A stretch of DNA of 64,000 bases from Rhizophagus clarus (GCA_015698045.1 BLAL01000271.1:62001-126000), one strand, 5' to 3'; counted from the first letter of the stretch, positions 45,330 through 57,900 are shown. Notes: generated from the sequence alone by a model not told the origin. Program-made: numbers and translations.

Positions 45330-48300
45330 AAAACTTTATCTTCACAATCAATTAGGAAAAAATTTAAATTTACAATCATAACATTAAATATACAATATTT
45401 AACACAAACTAAACTAGAAGATACTATTGATTATATGTGTCATAATAACATCGATATATTAGATTTATCAGAAACCAATTTAAATGAAAGAAATTGCCAT
45501 TTATTCGCCAATTTAATTAGTAATTGTTACGTATTATACAGTTTAACAGGAGAGAAAAAAGGTTCGGGTGTTGAATTCTTAGTCAAAAAATAATAATAAT
45601 AAATATATTAAACAATTTCAACATTTCAACAATCGTGTATGTTTTATTGATTTATACACTAAAAAGAGAAAATTACGAATAATTTATGTATATATTAATG
45701 CGAAGAACAATGAAAAAGACCAAGCCTTAATTCTATATAATAGAATTAAATCATGGACTAATGAATGTTTAAGCAGTATGAATAAAGACATTATTATAAT
45801 GGAAGATTTTAATGCTAAATGGAATGACTATATGTTTCTTGATAGTTCTTCTTGGAGATTTAATATCTTTAATTACTTTAAATCTAATTTAATTAAAGAA
45901 ACTATCATCATATTTGAAGATGATATAAACAATTTGCATACATTCAATCCCCATAATATTCAACACAAAAAAAATAAATTAGATTATATATGATGCAATA
46001 TCAACACTCTAATTTCAACCTTTGATAGCAAGATTTTAAATGTTAACCCTTTGATAAAAACAGACTATTGACTTCTTATTATTGAATTATTAATGGAAGA
46101 ACTTTTTTACGAAAAAAGAGATATTCGACTTCAAAAATGTCCGCATCGTATTATTTATAATTACAAAGATATGAAAGCTGAAGAAGGTAATTGGAATTGG
46201 AAAAATTACAATAAAGATATTAGTGAAGAATTGAAAAGTACTTCAATAAAACTTATTCCTGATAGAATTAGAGGAATACAATTTATAAAAGAATTGAACC
46301 AACATTGGAATTATAATTATTAAGAGTGCGAAGAAGAATATTAAAAACAAACTATCGAAGAACCTTGCATGACGACATCATCCCATACGTAATTCACAGT
46401 TAAATAATGATGTAAAAACACTTAAAGGCATGATTACGATGACAAAAAATAGCAATTTGGATTTCAACAATTATTCAGCCGAAGGAATTAGTAACATAAT
46501 TCAATTTATTACGAAAAAATACACACAATATGATGGAACTGTTAATAATAATCTTAATAAACTAATAACCATTATGTCTCGTTATAACATCCCTTATACT
46601 ACATCCAACATCAAAAAAAAACTCATAATTATATAAATAATCTGCAAACAACTTTAGCTACTATTGAAGCTAAATATTATCATGAATATTATGAGTATCA
46701 AAAGCTGATGATCAAATCATTCATCAATGAGCGTAATCATAACTATAAGGACAACAAAAAAAGGATGATCAATTCTATTACAGAAAAACATATTAAATCT
46801 ATTTCAATAGATAAAGTTTATTATAACGATAATAGAAAAGATACCTTGTATACAGAAGTACAAGATGTTAAAGATCATACTAATCTCCATTTTCAACGTA
46901 TTGCTGGTGCTATAAATCAAGAAAAGAATATGACCTTATATCCTGAATAGATTCAGCAATATTCTCCTAAAGAAAATATTGATACGTTAATTTACTCCAA
47001 CCTTCTTACCTATCCTATATTAGATGAATAGATAGAAACTATTTGTAATTTATCCAACGATAAAGCTTCTGGACCTTTCAGAATTTCCTACGAAATGTTG
47101 AAACATCTCGATCAAGAAAATCAATCTGTACTCCACGCTTTTATTTGTGTATGTATTGATTTAAACAATATACCTGATGCATGGAAAAAGGCTACAGTTT
47201 ATCTGATACCTAAACCTAAACCTTTCTTTATGAGCTTAACAAATATACAACTGATCACGCTCTTGAAAACTTCTCATAAAGCATTTATTAGCTTACTCAA
47301 TAAATGCCTTAATACTGTGATAAAACAACATGATATTCTTAAAGGCAATCAATTTGCAGTCTTACTTGGCAATTCCACGTTTGAACCTTTAAGAATAATC
47401 AATGAAGTATTGCAAGATGCCCAAGAATCGAATAATGAACTATAGCTTCTCTCACAAGACCTCAGGAAAGCCTATGACAAGGTCAATATTTTTATGTTAA
47501 AAAAAGCGATAATAAGATTAAAGGTTCCATTTTCATTTATACGAATCATTACATCCTTTTTTAAAAACTATACAAATTAAGTGATTACAGCTTACAGAAT
47601 AACTGATCTGTATAAGGTTCTTATTAGTATTGACCAAGGTGAGGTAATTTTACTGTTATTATGTTGTATTTACTATGATCTCCTATTATGCGAGATAGAG
47701 TCTAAAAAATTAGGCTATAAGATCAAAATGTCCTTGATCAATCTTTCGAATAACTATAGAGATGAATCTATATTGAATACTGACTTTTTGATGATATCAT
47801 CCATCGCATTCATGAACGATACACAATAGTTAGCTCCTAACCAAAATAACTTAGAAAAAATACTCAAAATAGCAGATTTCTTTTATCGACTAACTGGTAT
47901 TCAGGTCAACAAAGAGAAATTCACTTTACTGCTTAGAAAAAAAAGGAAACAAATATCTAAATTGAAAAAACATGATCTGATACAGTTGGACTTTGAATTT
48001 GATACAATTACTATAACTCCTACATCTTCTTATGACTCTACTCATATATTTGGCGTTTATTTTGATAAAAAAAATACCTTTAAATTGACATTAACTTAAA
48101 TTTGTAAAGAAATTTCTGATTTAAAGTTTAAATTTGCGAGGAAAAAGATCACAGATAAATACATGATCTATATATTTAATTAAGTGTTGATTCCCAAAAT
48201 AGAATTTTAGGCGCAACTTAAAATTTTACTTCCAAATTTTATGGAAAATATTATGCACTCATTTTTAAATACTTTCAAAAAGAAATTACATCTATCTATT

Positions 48301-50794
48301 TTTACGTCAAACGCTATATTTCATGAAAAACTTTATAATATTAAAAAAATTCAGGATAATCAAATACAAGCAAAAATTACCAATATCCTTTTGCAAATAA
48401 ATGACCAATCCTTGTTAGACTGTATTACACACTTATGTTTGAGGAAAATTCAATACAATGAATAGTTACTGAATTCTCTTTTATTTTCGATACCTGATTA
48501 TATTGTTAAAAAATACAAAAATAATTTTCTTGTTTCTTCTCTTGCTTTATTATTTTCTTAATTTACTTTTTACCCTATTTAATTATAAGATTTTTATTAT
48601 TAATTTGTTATTAGAAATATACGTTCGTCATTCTAATTTTTTTAAAAAATATAGAATTATGTTCTTAGAACAATTATTAGATGATCAAGAATACTTACTC
48701 TTTAGAGAAAACATTCGTATCAAATTTGATATTCCTTTTAATGTTTCTTTAACTTGGTACAACGCTTTATTAATCAATAACCTTAACAATAACAATGACA
48801 CTTTATGCTTAATTAACGACATTTATGGACAAAATTTCACTTCAACTTCCATACGTATCGATAAATTTACTCAAGAATTAGAACGTATTAGGAAGGAAAA
48901 ATGTTATACTTCAAAACTGATTTTGATTAATCTTGATAATTTAGACATCCCTATTATTGGCACCCTTGTAAAAAATACTGATTTTAATAATATTTCCTTC
49001 AACTTAGAACATTATAATATCCTTTTTACCATTGGTAACAGATTGGTGATCAATAGATGTGAAGGTTGCAATAACACAATGTCTCTTTTTTCTTCTAACA
49101 GACCGTGACGCAACTAACAACAAGTTTTGTATTGCAATATAGAAACAAAATTTAATAACACCAACGTACTCTACACTGGACAAGGCACCTCCTCCACCTC
49201 TTTAGGTACACATCTTGTTCCGATAGACTACGATAACCTCATCATTATACTCACTTTACAACAACACTTCTCAACCACGCATAATACAACCCACTTTGGT
49301 GATGATGAATTTCTTCTTATCGCCTGTCGTTCTACTATTCATAATACTTTTTCTTTAGATTCTTTCTTTATTCACTTTGAATACAACGCTAAATCTGAAG
49401 AATTATTTACTATTCAAAGGCATTTATCTCATCATTGCAATATCACCTTTTACACAGATGGATCCTTGATCAATGCCAACTTTTCTCAAGCCTCAATGGC
49501 TGCTGGTTTTTTAGTAGTCTCTGAATTGAACATTATAACACATTCTTTTATAACTAGTATTGAAAATTGGCTCTCATCACTCAGGACTGAAATTAGTGTT
49601 ATTTTATATATCTTGATTGTTTCACCTCAAAACTGTAATATAGATATCTTTACAGATAGCCAAAATGCCATTAATACAATCACAAAACTATCACGATTGT
49701 GTCATCTTACTCCTTGTGATTTTTTCAAATTTCCTAATAATAATATTATTTGGAACAACATTCATCATTTAATTTACACAAAAAACATATCAATTCATTT
49801 CAAAAAAGTAAAAGTACATACGGACAACGTATTCAATAACCACATCGACCTACTGTGCAAATAAGCTCACCTTGATTTGTCATTTATGTTAATTTTTAAA
49901 GAAAATTTTTTTACTAATATTTCTTACCTTTCTCATTAGAATATTCTACCGATTGAATAAAAACTTTGTTCTTTTCTCAAATACTTTAACAACTGTAAAA
50001 ATTTTATAGATTTTTTGTCGTTACCACAAAATAAGAAATACATCACTACTGTAGATTGGAATTTAACTTTTCTTATTTTTAACAATAACAGCGATATCTC
50101 TACCACTGATTTCTCGTAACATAATAAAAAACTTTTTAAATACAAAATATTAGCTGAACAGTTACTGACTCTAGAAAAAACTAAAAAACAATTCTCCTTC
50201 TTGTATGGAGATGCAAATTGTTTACTTTGTCATGACTTTTTAGAGGATTTTTCTCATATTTGGACATGCTCATATCACGAAACTTTTATTCTTACCATTT
50301 ACAATAAGTTCAAAAATTCTAATTTGAACGTAATTCTGGTTCAGCATCCTATTTTAACTATTATCAATTTATTATCTAATTTTGAAGCATTAGGCCTCTT
50401 TGCTAATTTACAAGATACAAACAAATTTAACTTCATAGACATCTTTAAAGGATTGGTTCCTATCGATCTTTGTATATTTATATCTCAATATTTATCACAT
50501 TCACGATTAGTTATTTTGTTAACCAAGATTTACAATGACATATATGAAGATTGCTCTACTTTATGGCATAATTATTGTTCAGGATTTGCTATAACTGAGA
50601 ATGATTTAAGCATCACTCATTGTATTAAGCGTTTTCATTGTTTTAAGATGAAAACTAATATTGATCATAATTTTTCTTATTTATCGTTAGATGATAATAA
50701 TTTTTTATTATATTTTAATTTTTTCAATTTTATTTCTCATTTTATTAGATTTAATATGAAATACATAGATTATTATATTTATAGGGTTACTTAA
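45330..50794 (+). pseudogene. LINE ORF2 (APE endonuclease, RT, RNase H), broken
   Basis: Endonuclease: FTIITLNIQYL and DILDLSETNL (45380-45480), MEDFNAKWND (45799-45828, the GDFNA motif with Gly replaced by Glu). RT: DKASGPFRISYEMLK (about 47060-47105), KKATVYLIPKP, QDLRKAYDKVN (47455 on, motif A), IDQGEVI (motif B), and FMNDT at 47805-47829 where the family has a (Y/F)xDD box, so one catalytic Asp is lost. RNase H (49127-49864): FYTDGSL, SLRTEISVILY, IDIFTDSQNAI, VKVHTDN, which keep the D-E-D-like positions. A Cys/His cluster NCLLCHDFLEDFSHIWTC lies near 50215. At least eight stops, several TAG or TAA at Gln/Trp-like sites, divide it. In life it nicks DNA and copies the element RNA. Confidence 0.85.
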
Positions 50795-51145
50795 CTGCTA
50801 GATTTATCTTTCACTATATTATTACTTCATGTTAGCTTTTTAGCCCATTTTGTTAATTACTTAGTGTTTCATTTTTGTTTTTTTGGAGGATTATTGGTTA
50901 AGTTCGAGAAGGTTGGAGTGTTACAGTTTTCTACCCTTTAGAGAAAATTGGGATTTAAATCTGGCAGAATCTCCTAGTTTAGATTGGATGTTAGTATCAT
51001 AGTATAGTTTAATTGTTTCATAGTTGGTTATAATTCATGTAATTTGTACTTTTACTATAGACTTACCCTCGGGTATTTAATGTAATCTCATGTATTTTAC
51101 ATTATTTTGTTAATAAAACATAAAACATAATTGATAAGAAATACA

Positions 51146-51330
51146 CAAAAACTATAGTTTTAAAAATTTATCAATATATTGTAAAAATTAAATTATATAT
51201 GTAAAAAACTCAAAAAAAATGAATAAGGTAAAAAAATCATATATCAATTAATGAAAAAAAGAGGTTACATTTCATATATGTCAGATTTCACTTTATTTCA
51301 TGTTTTTTGCATAATAATCAGTGAAAAATT
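51146..51330. repeat. AT-rich repeat unit between LINE and next element
   Basis: Shares TAAAAAACTCAAAAAAAATG, AAAAAAATCATATATCAATT and TTTTTTGCATAATAATCAGT with units at 32850-33117 and 53085-53300. Interpreted as part of one array broken by insertions. Confidence 0.45.
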
Positions 51331-53081
51331 GGAAATGTCACAAAAATTAAAGAGAGATTTTTTGTACTATGATATCACAATATAAATTATTGGTATAGTA
51401 TTATGGCCTTATGCCTATAGTATATATGTAAACTTAAAGTTGGTGAAAGTTAGTACAAATGATTAAAATTGACAATCTTTAAATCTTAATTCTGGCCAAA
51501 ATTTTCTTAATTCTGGCCAAATTCATAATGCCAGCCTAAATTGCGTTAAAATTAAAATTTTTAGGTTATATGTAATACTGAATTGTTACAATGTAACATC
51601 ATTTTAACAAATAAGTACATATGTTTGTCTGGTTTCCAAGAACATTTTTATAAACTTTAAAAATTAAAAATTTTACTTTATTCAGTTGTATTTTGTTAAT
51701 AAAAGTTGTTAATTATATGGTTATTTTAATATAACAAACTAATAAAGTATTAAGAAAACTTTTTTAACCTTTTTCTTTTGCTTATTTTTTTTAAATATTT
51801 TATAAATATTTTTTTATTTTAATATTACTTTAGATATAAAAAAATATTTTACTTATTCATATTATTACTATTTGTATTTATGACTTAACAAAGTAAGTAG
51901 ACCTAATAGCTAATAAGAAATTTTCTATAAATAAATAATTTTTGTTTTATTTTCACGTCAAATGAACTAAAATTAAAGTTTTTTTTTTTAATATTATAAA
52001 ATTTACATAATTATTATAATATCAAAATTTAAATGTTAAAGATCTAATATTAATAGACAAAAAAAACATTATATTAATTAATTTTTCAATTAAAAATTAT
52101 TTATAATGCCCAAATAGACCTAATAGTATTATTTTAATAAAAAAAAATTTTTTATTAATGTTTTAATCAAAAAATTTTAATAAAATTTATAGATAACAAA
52201 AAATCCAGTTTAATAATCACCATTCTAAACTTAATAAAAGTTGTTCATTATACATACCTAAAAATGAAATAATTACTGGTTGAAAAAGCTTTTGTCAAAA
52301 GGTTTATTGAAATCAAAAAAAAATTTTTTTATTATAAAAATTGATTTTTTGCGGTTTATACAAAAACTTCCTAAATAACCGCCTTTTTTAATTTAATAAA
52401 TCTTTTTCTTTTCATAAAATTACATATATTTTTATTATTCAAATTATATTTCACACCTGCCTTTAAGTTGCATTTTTAAGAAAACTTCATTTTTGAGATG
52501 AATTTTCTTGTATATGTTGTGCCTTAAATGACATCGTGTATCAGATGCCAATTTTGAATTTTAAAATAAGAATATTACCACGAATATGAATTTGTTTATG
52601 CTGAAAATTTAAAATTATATGTTTACAAAGATGAGAAACAAGTTTACTTAGTCTTCTAAGATACATTGAGACTAAAAAAATTAAAGTTTATTATAGCATA
52701 TAAGATTATTTAAAGTATATAATTATTATGGGTCAGATTTATGTAATATTTTCAGGATGTGTATAATTCATCATGATGCGCAAGTCCACTTATGGTACTG
52801 GAGGCAACTTTATTAGCAAAAAAAAAGTTTTCTTATAGGCGTTTGCATCTGACGCGCGTCAATTGTCATTTGACGTATGACGTCATTTGAGGCACAACAT
52901 ATATACAAAAAAAAATATTACAAAAGAGGAAATGATGATGAAAATTTATAATACACATGATGAACTATTAACTTACTTAATTTGTATAAGCGTTGTATTA
53001 ATAATTTCTTTTTTAGCTACATAGTGAAATATTCAACTATAGTTACACAAAATTATTTTAATCATGAGAAATGACATTTCC
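51331..53081. mobile_element. Element with GGAAATGTCA ends (1.75 kb)
   Basis: Left GGAAATGTCACAAAAATT (51331) and inverted right GGAAATGTCATTTC (53081). A pair with the same ends lies at 30944-32446, and both contain TTCTGGCCA(A/G)AATTA phrases. Target duplication not clear. No gene; includes a MITE at 52515. Confidence 0.4.
52515..52899. mobile_element. TA-flanked MITE (385 bp)
   Basis: Left TGTTGTGCCTTAAATGACAT and inverted right TGTTGTGCCTCAAATGACGT, directly flanked by TA on both sides (52513-52514, 52900-52901). TA duplication and short size suggest a Tc1/mariner-type MITE. GCATCTGACGCGCGTC near 52843-52860 is paired with ATCAGATGCC on the left. Confidence 0.75.
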
Positions 53082-53929
53082 ACTGACTAATAATTAATAA
53101 ATATTAAAATTATAAAAATTTATTTATATGCTATAAAAATAATATTACATATGCATAAATGCTTAAGAAAAACAAATAAGCTAAAAAATTATATATTTCT
53201 ATTAAAAAAAAATAGTTTATATTTCATGCATATCAGATTTCAATATTTTTTGCAATATTAGTAAATACTAAAATTATAAAAACTTTTTTTTTTATTTAAA
53301 GTTAATGTGATCATATAAACTAGATACAGTAATTATGTGGACCTTACGTATTTGTAATCATATACAAGAAATACTATTATTTCTAATGGGACAGTCTTAC
53401 ATTAACTATATTATATAAACTATCGAATAAAGGGAGAAGGGAAAAAAAATTTTTCTAAATCATCTAGAGAAGTCAAATAATGGTCCTACTGTAATATCAT
53501 TATTTTTCAGACTGCTTCTGAATAAAATCCATCAAAACTGTCTTAATTTCTACAATTTTCTTATAAAGTTATTTTTTGGATAGCTTCTTTAAAGAAAAAA
53601 AGTCTTATTTTATTTGAGATTTCTTTATTTTCTTGTTTGTCTTCTCATCTGTCTTATTACTAGATGACTTTTTAGATGAATCCTTCTGTAGACTCCTTAT
53701 AGGAATACAATTAGAACCTGTAGTGAGCGATCCTATTAGATTTCTATTGAAATTCTACTATGATAATTTAGTGTTTTTTTTGTTGACTTTACTTTAGTCC
53801 TAAAGCAGAGGCTACTTACGATAAAAAATAAAGGACAAAATTGTGTAGCGACACAACGAAAGAGAACTTCACTCCAAAGCAATTAAGTACTAATAACTGA
53901 TTATAAATTAGCCCATAATTTGAAATAGT
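53082..53929. other. AT-rich stretch
   Basis: The first ~220 bp repeat the AT-rich array unit. From about 53450 the DNA is less AT-rich and may be the 3' part of the minus-strand relic at 53930-54245, but I can read no motif. Confidence 0.35.
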
Positions 53930-54245
53930 CAATAACTTTCCATTTACCATTCAGGTTCTTGACCTCTTTAAAGACCTTAATCTTTAATGGGTTAATAAAA
54001 TTTGTGAAGTTTTTCTTGGAAGATAGCGTTTCTGTTATCATAGAAATAAGTAGATCATTAACAACTACTTGAAATCTTTTTCTTTCTTTACGTTCTTAGA
54101 AGCTTTATGATACTGAAAACTATCAAACAACTGTGAGTCCAAGAGAAGCAATCCAAAGTCGATCATTTTTCCAAGTAGAAAACTTATGCATAATCTCTAA
54201 CTTACACCTAATAGTTTTATACTTCTTTTGCTCCTTAACTGTAAC
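53930..54245 (-). pseudogene. Unrecognised coding relic
   Basis: One minus-strand frame runs from about 54245 (SVTVKEQKKYKTIRCKLEIM), through four stop codons, to VVVNDLLISMITETL, KNFTNFINPLKIKVFKEVKN, GKWKVIDYFKLWANL and a stop. Lys-rich, mixed composition. It resembles retroelement ORF1-type nucleic-acid-binding segments in character only; family not recognised. Confidence 0.35.
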
Positions 54246-54267
54246 TGAGATAATGTTACCCCATGGC

Positions 54268-55314
54268 CAAGGTTGGGAATTGTACTAGTACAGTACTAGT
54301 ACGGTACTAGTACTGTATTGTACTTCTCAAATTTTAAAAATTAATACATAGTACATGTGATGTCATTCAATTTTGATTGGCTGTACTAAGTACTAGTATA
54401 ATGTACTAGATTTTTTTTTAGTATTAGTACAAAAATATATAAATCACGTGATTAAAATTTGATAACGATTTATTTTATTTTATTCATTAGAAAGGGCAAT
54501 GTAAATTATCTTTAAACATAACCTTTAAATCCCATTTTGCATTATTATTTTCTGCTGGATGATCAATATTTTCAATATTCAAAATCTAAATTTAAATCAT
54601 TTATATTTTCATTACTTTCTTGAAGCATTTTTAACCATTGATCTAATTAATCTTGAATTTGCGATTCTTCAATATTATCATCAGAATCACTTTCATCATC
54701 ACTTTCGCCTACTATGTCAGTCTCTATAACTAATACATTTTCACCATCATTAGAATCTTTATTATGTTCATCTAAATTTGTATTTGGTAATTCTAATTCT
54801 TCTGATTCAACATTAATGTGAGCTATAGTTGAATTTGATTCTTCTTTACGTCAATTATAGGTAATACTAGCTCATAATTTTGCCATATCTAATACTCTAG
54901 AAAACTGCATAAAATAAAACAATTAATTTTTAATTATAACAAAATTATAAATTAAAATCTTTTATTACCTTTAATCGATTTCTGTTTTTTGTGTGAAGAA
55001 ATCCTATGCTGCTCCATAATCTTTCTACTGAAGCAGCATTAACACAAATTCCAAATAAACACGCTCCAACAGTTCCAATTTCTGGATATGCACTTCGAAC
55101 CCAACACCAATATTTATAAATATCATTTCCAAAGTGGGCAACAGATTCATCATTAAAAGGATATTTAGTTCCTTGTGAAAAATCATCAAATTCTGTAAGA
55201 ATAGTTTTAGGATCATTTCCAGTCCAAGCTTTGTAATAATAAACCAGCCATTTACCTAAATGTAAATAACTAATTTGTGATTTCGATGATTCTGTAAAAT
55301 AATTTGCTTTATAA
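54268..55314 (-). mobile_element. hAT transposon, 3' part, cut by the Ty3 insertion
   Basis: The terminus at 54268 reads CAAGGTTGGGAATTGTACTA, followed by several GTACTAGTAC palindromes, as in hAT subterminal regions. It leads into a hAT transposase C-terminus on the minus strand. The coding sequence stops abruptly at the LTR at 55315; the other part should lie beyond the right edge of the Ty3 element. Confidence 0.65.
54572..55314 (-). pseudogene. hAT transposase C-terminal (dimerisation) region, broken
   Basis: Exon 55314-54969 reads WLVYYYKAWTGNDPKT, then FNDESVAHFGNDIYKYWCWV, YPEIGTVGACLFGICVNAAS, VERLWSSIGFLHTKNRNRLK. This is the conserved W..........P.L......L....N.AS.ER..S......K.RNRL pattern of the hAT C-terminal dimerisation domain. 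It ends at AAAG|GTAATA. After a 64-nt intron (acceptor TATGCAG), exon 54904-54572 encodes FSRVLDMAKL and a long acidic tail (EESQIQD), with TGA, TGA and TAA stops. The catalytic N-terminal part is absent from the window. Confidence 0.75.
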
Positions 55315-55749
55315 TGTTACCCAGCGAATGCAACCGACTGAAAAGTTACACGTGATCTGGAATAACAAACGAGTTTAACTTTAGAGAGCAAGTTTATTTA
55401 TAGTCTGAAGGCTAATACTTTTATTATCGTTTATAATTTATGATCGGATTATTAATAAAGTTTTCAGTTGTAACGCATACAACCTAATTGTCTTTATTAA
55501 TAAATACAAGTGACAGTTAACTGTAATTTAAGTTTAACGCATAAACTTCTTCCTTTCACTTAATCCAAATTCTCTTCCTTTTATAATCTTTAATCTTTCT
55601 ATCTTATTCTAAATCTATTACTTTCTAGATTTGTCTTAAATCCTAATTCCGGGTACTACAATTTTCTAGATTACCCTATAAATTTCCTAACTTTTTTCAT
55701 TCATATAGATTATACTAGAATAATCTAATTTATAAAATCTTATGTAACA
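55315..55749 (-). repeat. 3' LTR (435 bp)
   Basis: Plus-strand sequence starts TGTTACCCAGCG and ends CTTATGTAACA: TG...CA with 6-bp inverted ends (TGTTAC/GTAACA). The polypurine tract abuts its 55749 end, which sets minus orientation. The partner LTR is outside the window, so identity cannot be compared. Confidence 0.75.
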
Positions 55750-55762
55750 TTTCCCTCTCTTT
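55750..55762 (-). promoter_or_regulatory. Polypurine tract (plus-strand primer)
   Basis: Minus strand AAAGAGAGGGAAA directly precedes the LTR start TGTTACATAAG. This is the expected position and composition of the second-strand primer of an LTR retrotransposon. Confidence 0.8.
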
Positions 55763-56249
55763 AAGGGTTGAACTCCTGTGAAACTTTTATAAAATTATTT
55801 CTAGAGTTTTCGAATTAAAGGACATAAGTACTTTTAACTACATATATCAAACTAATCAAATAATTCTTCCTATTTAGTAATTTTTCCTGAATAAATATTA
55901 CTATATATATTATTGATTTAACATTATGTCACCTCTGAGTTACTAACATGTGTTTATATTACTTTATTTAATAAATTCTCGTGTTTTCAAAATCCTATTC
56001 CTATTTAATCTTCATAATACTCATGTTAAAATTATTATTATCTTCTTTTCTCATATTTTGTTCTTTTAGTCTTTACGCGTTTTTTTTAATTTTTACGCGT
56101 CTTTCTTTTTCTTTATATATACAATCATTATTTCTCAAGGTAAGAGTATTATTACATTTTTCATTATTATTTTTTTTTTGTTTTATTAATTTAGTATTAT
56201 CTCTTTTTCTTTTTCTTCTCTTTCTTTTTTTTTTTTTTTTAATATTATT
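55763..56249 (+). promoter_or_regulatory. Upstream region of the antisense cargo gene
   Basis: Non-coding, AT-rich, with TATATATATTATTGA near 55902 and pyrimidine-rich DNA (CTTTTTCTTTTTCTTCTC, then a T-run) just before the ATG at 56250, typical of fungal promoters. No specific site is proven. It may also serve as the element's 3' untranslated RNA on the other strand. Confidence 0.35.
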
Positions 56250-57017
56250 ATGGCTTTTTCTATTGATTTTAACACAGAGCAACTTGTTAGTTTTTTACAT
56301 GTTCAAAATATTGGGCTGGATAGTGATGATTTGGATCTTCTTAAAGATGAAAAAATAAATGGACGTTCCTTTCTTTTATTAACGCAGGATTTATTACTGA
56401 CTATGGGTTTTAAAATGGGACCTATTATTTGTATTTTGGAACTTATCTCGTCATTAAAGAAAGAATCTAACTCTTCTGGTGGAAGACTTGATTATTTTCA
56501 AATTTTTTCTGTCGAACAGTGGTCCAAAGATCATTTTATAAATTGGATTTCCAAAAAAGATCAAACCCCTTCTAGAAATGATAATCATTTTTTTGTAACC
56601 CTAATTGGATTACTTAAAGATGATTCTTTACTCTCAGCAAAATCCCGCTCTATTATAAAAGATTTATTTTTACAACGAAAAAAGGTAGGCATCCATTTTT
56701 TATATTTTCATATACTTAAATAATTTCTTTTAATCTCAGGCCTTTACTCGGAGATGTATAAGCTCCTGGTCTTGGTAGGGATTATAGGATTTTATTTAGG
56801 TTCCCTTATTTTACCTATCTTTAAAATGGATTTAATAAAGGTCTACTGGTTCTGGAGGAGGAATTGGTTATGTACCTTCCTTTATTAAAGAAGTTTTAAA
56901 GATAAAACCTTAAATAATATTATTTTTTTATCTCGTTCATTTTTTATCCATTATTTTTCATTTATTCATTCATTTCATTTTTATTTCTTTTCTTCTTCTT
57001 TTCTTTTCTTCTTCTTC

Positions 57018-57062
<45 letters not shown>

Positions 57063-57864
57063 CCTCACTTTCATACTTAATGTCTACTAAGTAAAATTAT
57101 TTTTACTTATATCTATTTTTCTTACTTGATAGGATGGTAGTAATAAAGTTTCAAAAAATATTAATTTACCATCATCATCAATATTACCTCCGTCATCACC
57201 ATTATCTGTCAAAAGAAAACATGTTGATGATGATAATATAATGCAATTAGAACTTCCTCTTCGATCAAATCAATCACTAGATACTTTTGAGGTGTTGAAA
57301 ACAGTTGTACGACATTTTGATACAGATATGATTGTTCAAGGATCACTTTTTTCGTATAAAAGTTCAAATCATCTGGTTGTTGATTCGCAATGTTATAATA
57401 AGGTTCCACGTGAGAGTGTATATGATGCAGAGATGTATCGTATTCTGGTAAATTGGTTAAAATTAACGCATCATATTAATATTGTGAGTCAGTGGCATCT
57501 CAATCATATTGGAAAAGATGGAGATCCTCATCATTTATACTGTGATTTCGCTATAAAATTCAATAGTTCTACTTTTCCAATAGCTATTCTTGAGTTGGTG
57601 GTAACTGCTTCTAGTACTGATTTAGAACGTCATTATATTCGTATTTTTGAATATGCCTCACAATTATGTCCAGATGAAATATGGGTTATACATTTTTCTT
57701 GTGAAGACAACTTTGTTCCATATTGGCCTAGAAAAAGATTACAAAAAAGAGGCTTAAATGTAATCCATTTCTGGCATGATAAAAAATTCAAAAACATAAC
57801 AATGTTTACTAGATATAATGATAATGGAAATATAGTAAAATTAGATAATGTTATAATAAAATAA
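56250..57864 (+). CDS. SAM-domain plus PD-(D/E)XK-like protein, intact, antisense inside the Ty3 element
   Basis: Two exons: 56250-56684 (donor AAG|GTAGGC) and 57133-57864 (acceptor CTTGATAG). The phase 0 join gives 388 aa. Residues about 5-75 look like a SAM domain (VSFLHVQNIGLDSDDLDLLK, then TQDLLLTMGFKMGPIICILE). A Lys/Arg motif SVKRKH near 170 could be a nuclear signal. The C-terminal domain (about 235-345) has VYDAEMYRILVNWL (E245), LYCDFAIKF (D283), AILELVVTAS (E299) and DEIWVIHFSCEDN. The spacing fits a PD-(D/E)XK nuclease fold, but the usual Lys after the last acid reads Val (ELV), so activity is doubtful. I associate this C-terminal type with Crinkler-like/NLR-like fungal proteins. 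The 448-nt intron is long and holds a 45-nt T-run and scraps that might be a decayed exon. The gene ends 36 bp from the integrase stop, tail to tail. Confidence 0.75.
56685..57132 (+). other. Intron of the cargo gene
   Basis: 448 nt, GT-AG. Contains a possible extra exon core near 56742-56778 (after CTCAG, before GTAGGG) whose frame holds TAA, and a long T-run at 57018-57062. Use of the inner sites is unknown. Confidence 0.45.
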
Positions 57865-57900
57865 AATTATTCTCAAAAATTTTACTTATAATATAATTAT

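Larger units (their letters stand above)
42749..51127 (+). mobile_element. LINE retrotransposon, full-length but decayed (18-bp TSD)
   Basis: Flanked by TAATTGATAAGAAATGCA (42731-42748) and the same 18-mer with one change, TAATTGATAAGAAATACA (51128-51145), as expected of target-primed insertion. Contains ORF1 with a zinc knuckle, and ORF2 with AP endonuclease, reverse transcriptase, RNase H and a C-terminal Cys/His cluster, then a ~330-bp 3' UTR ending in an A-rich (TAAAACA)-like tail. APE plus RNase H fits I/Tad1-like LINEs. Inserted right beside MULE-like B, overlapping its duplicated flank. Numerous stops make it inactive. Confidence 0.85.
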
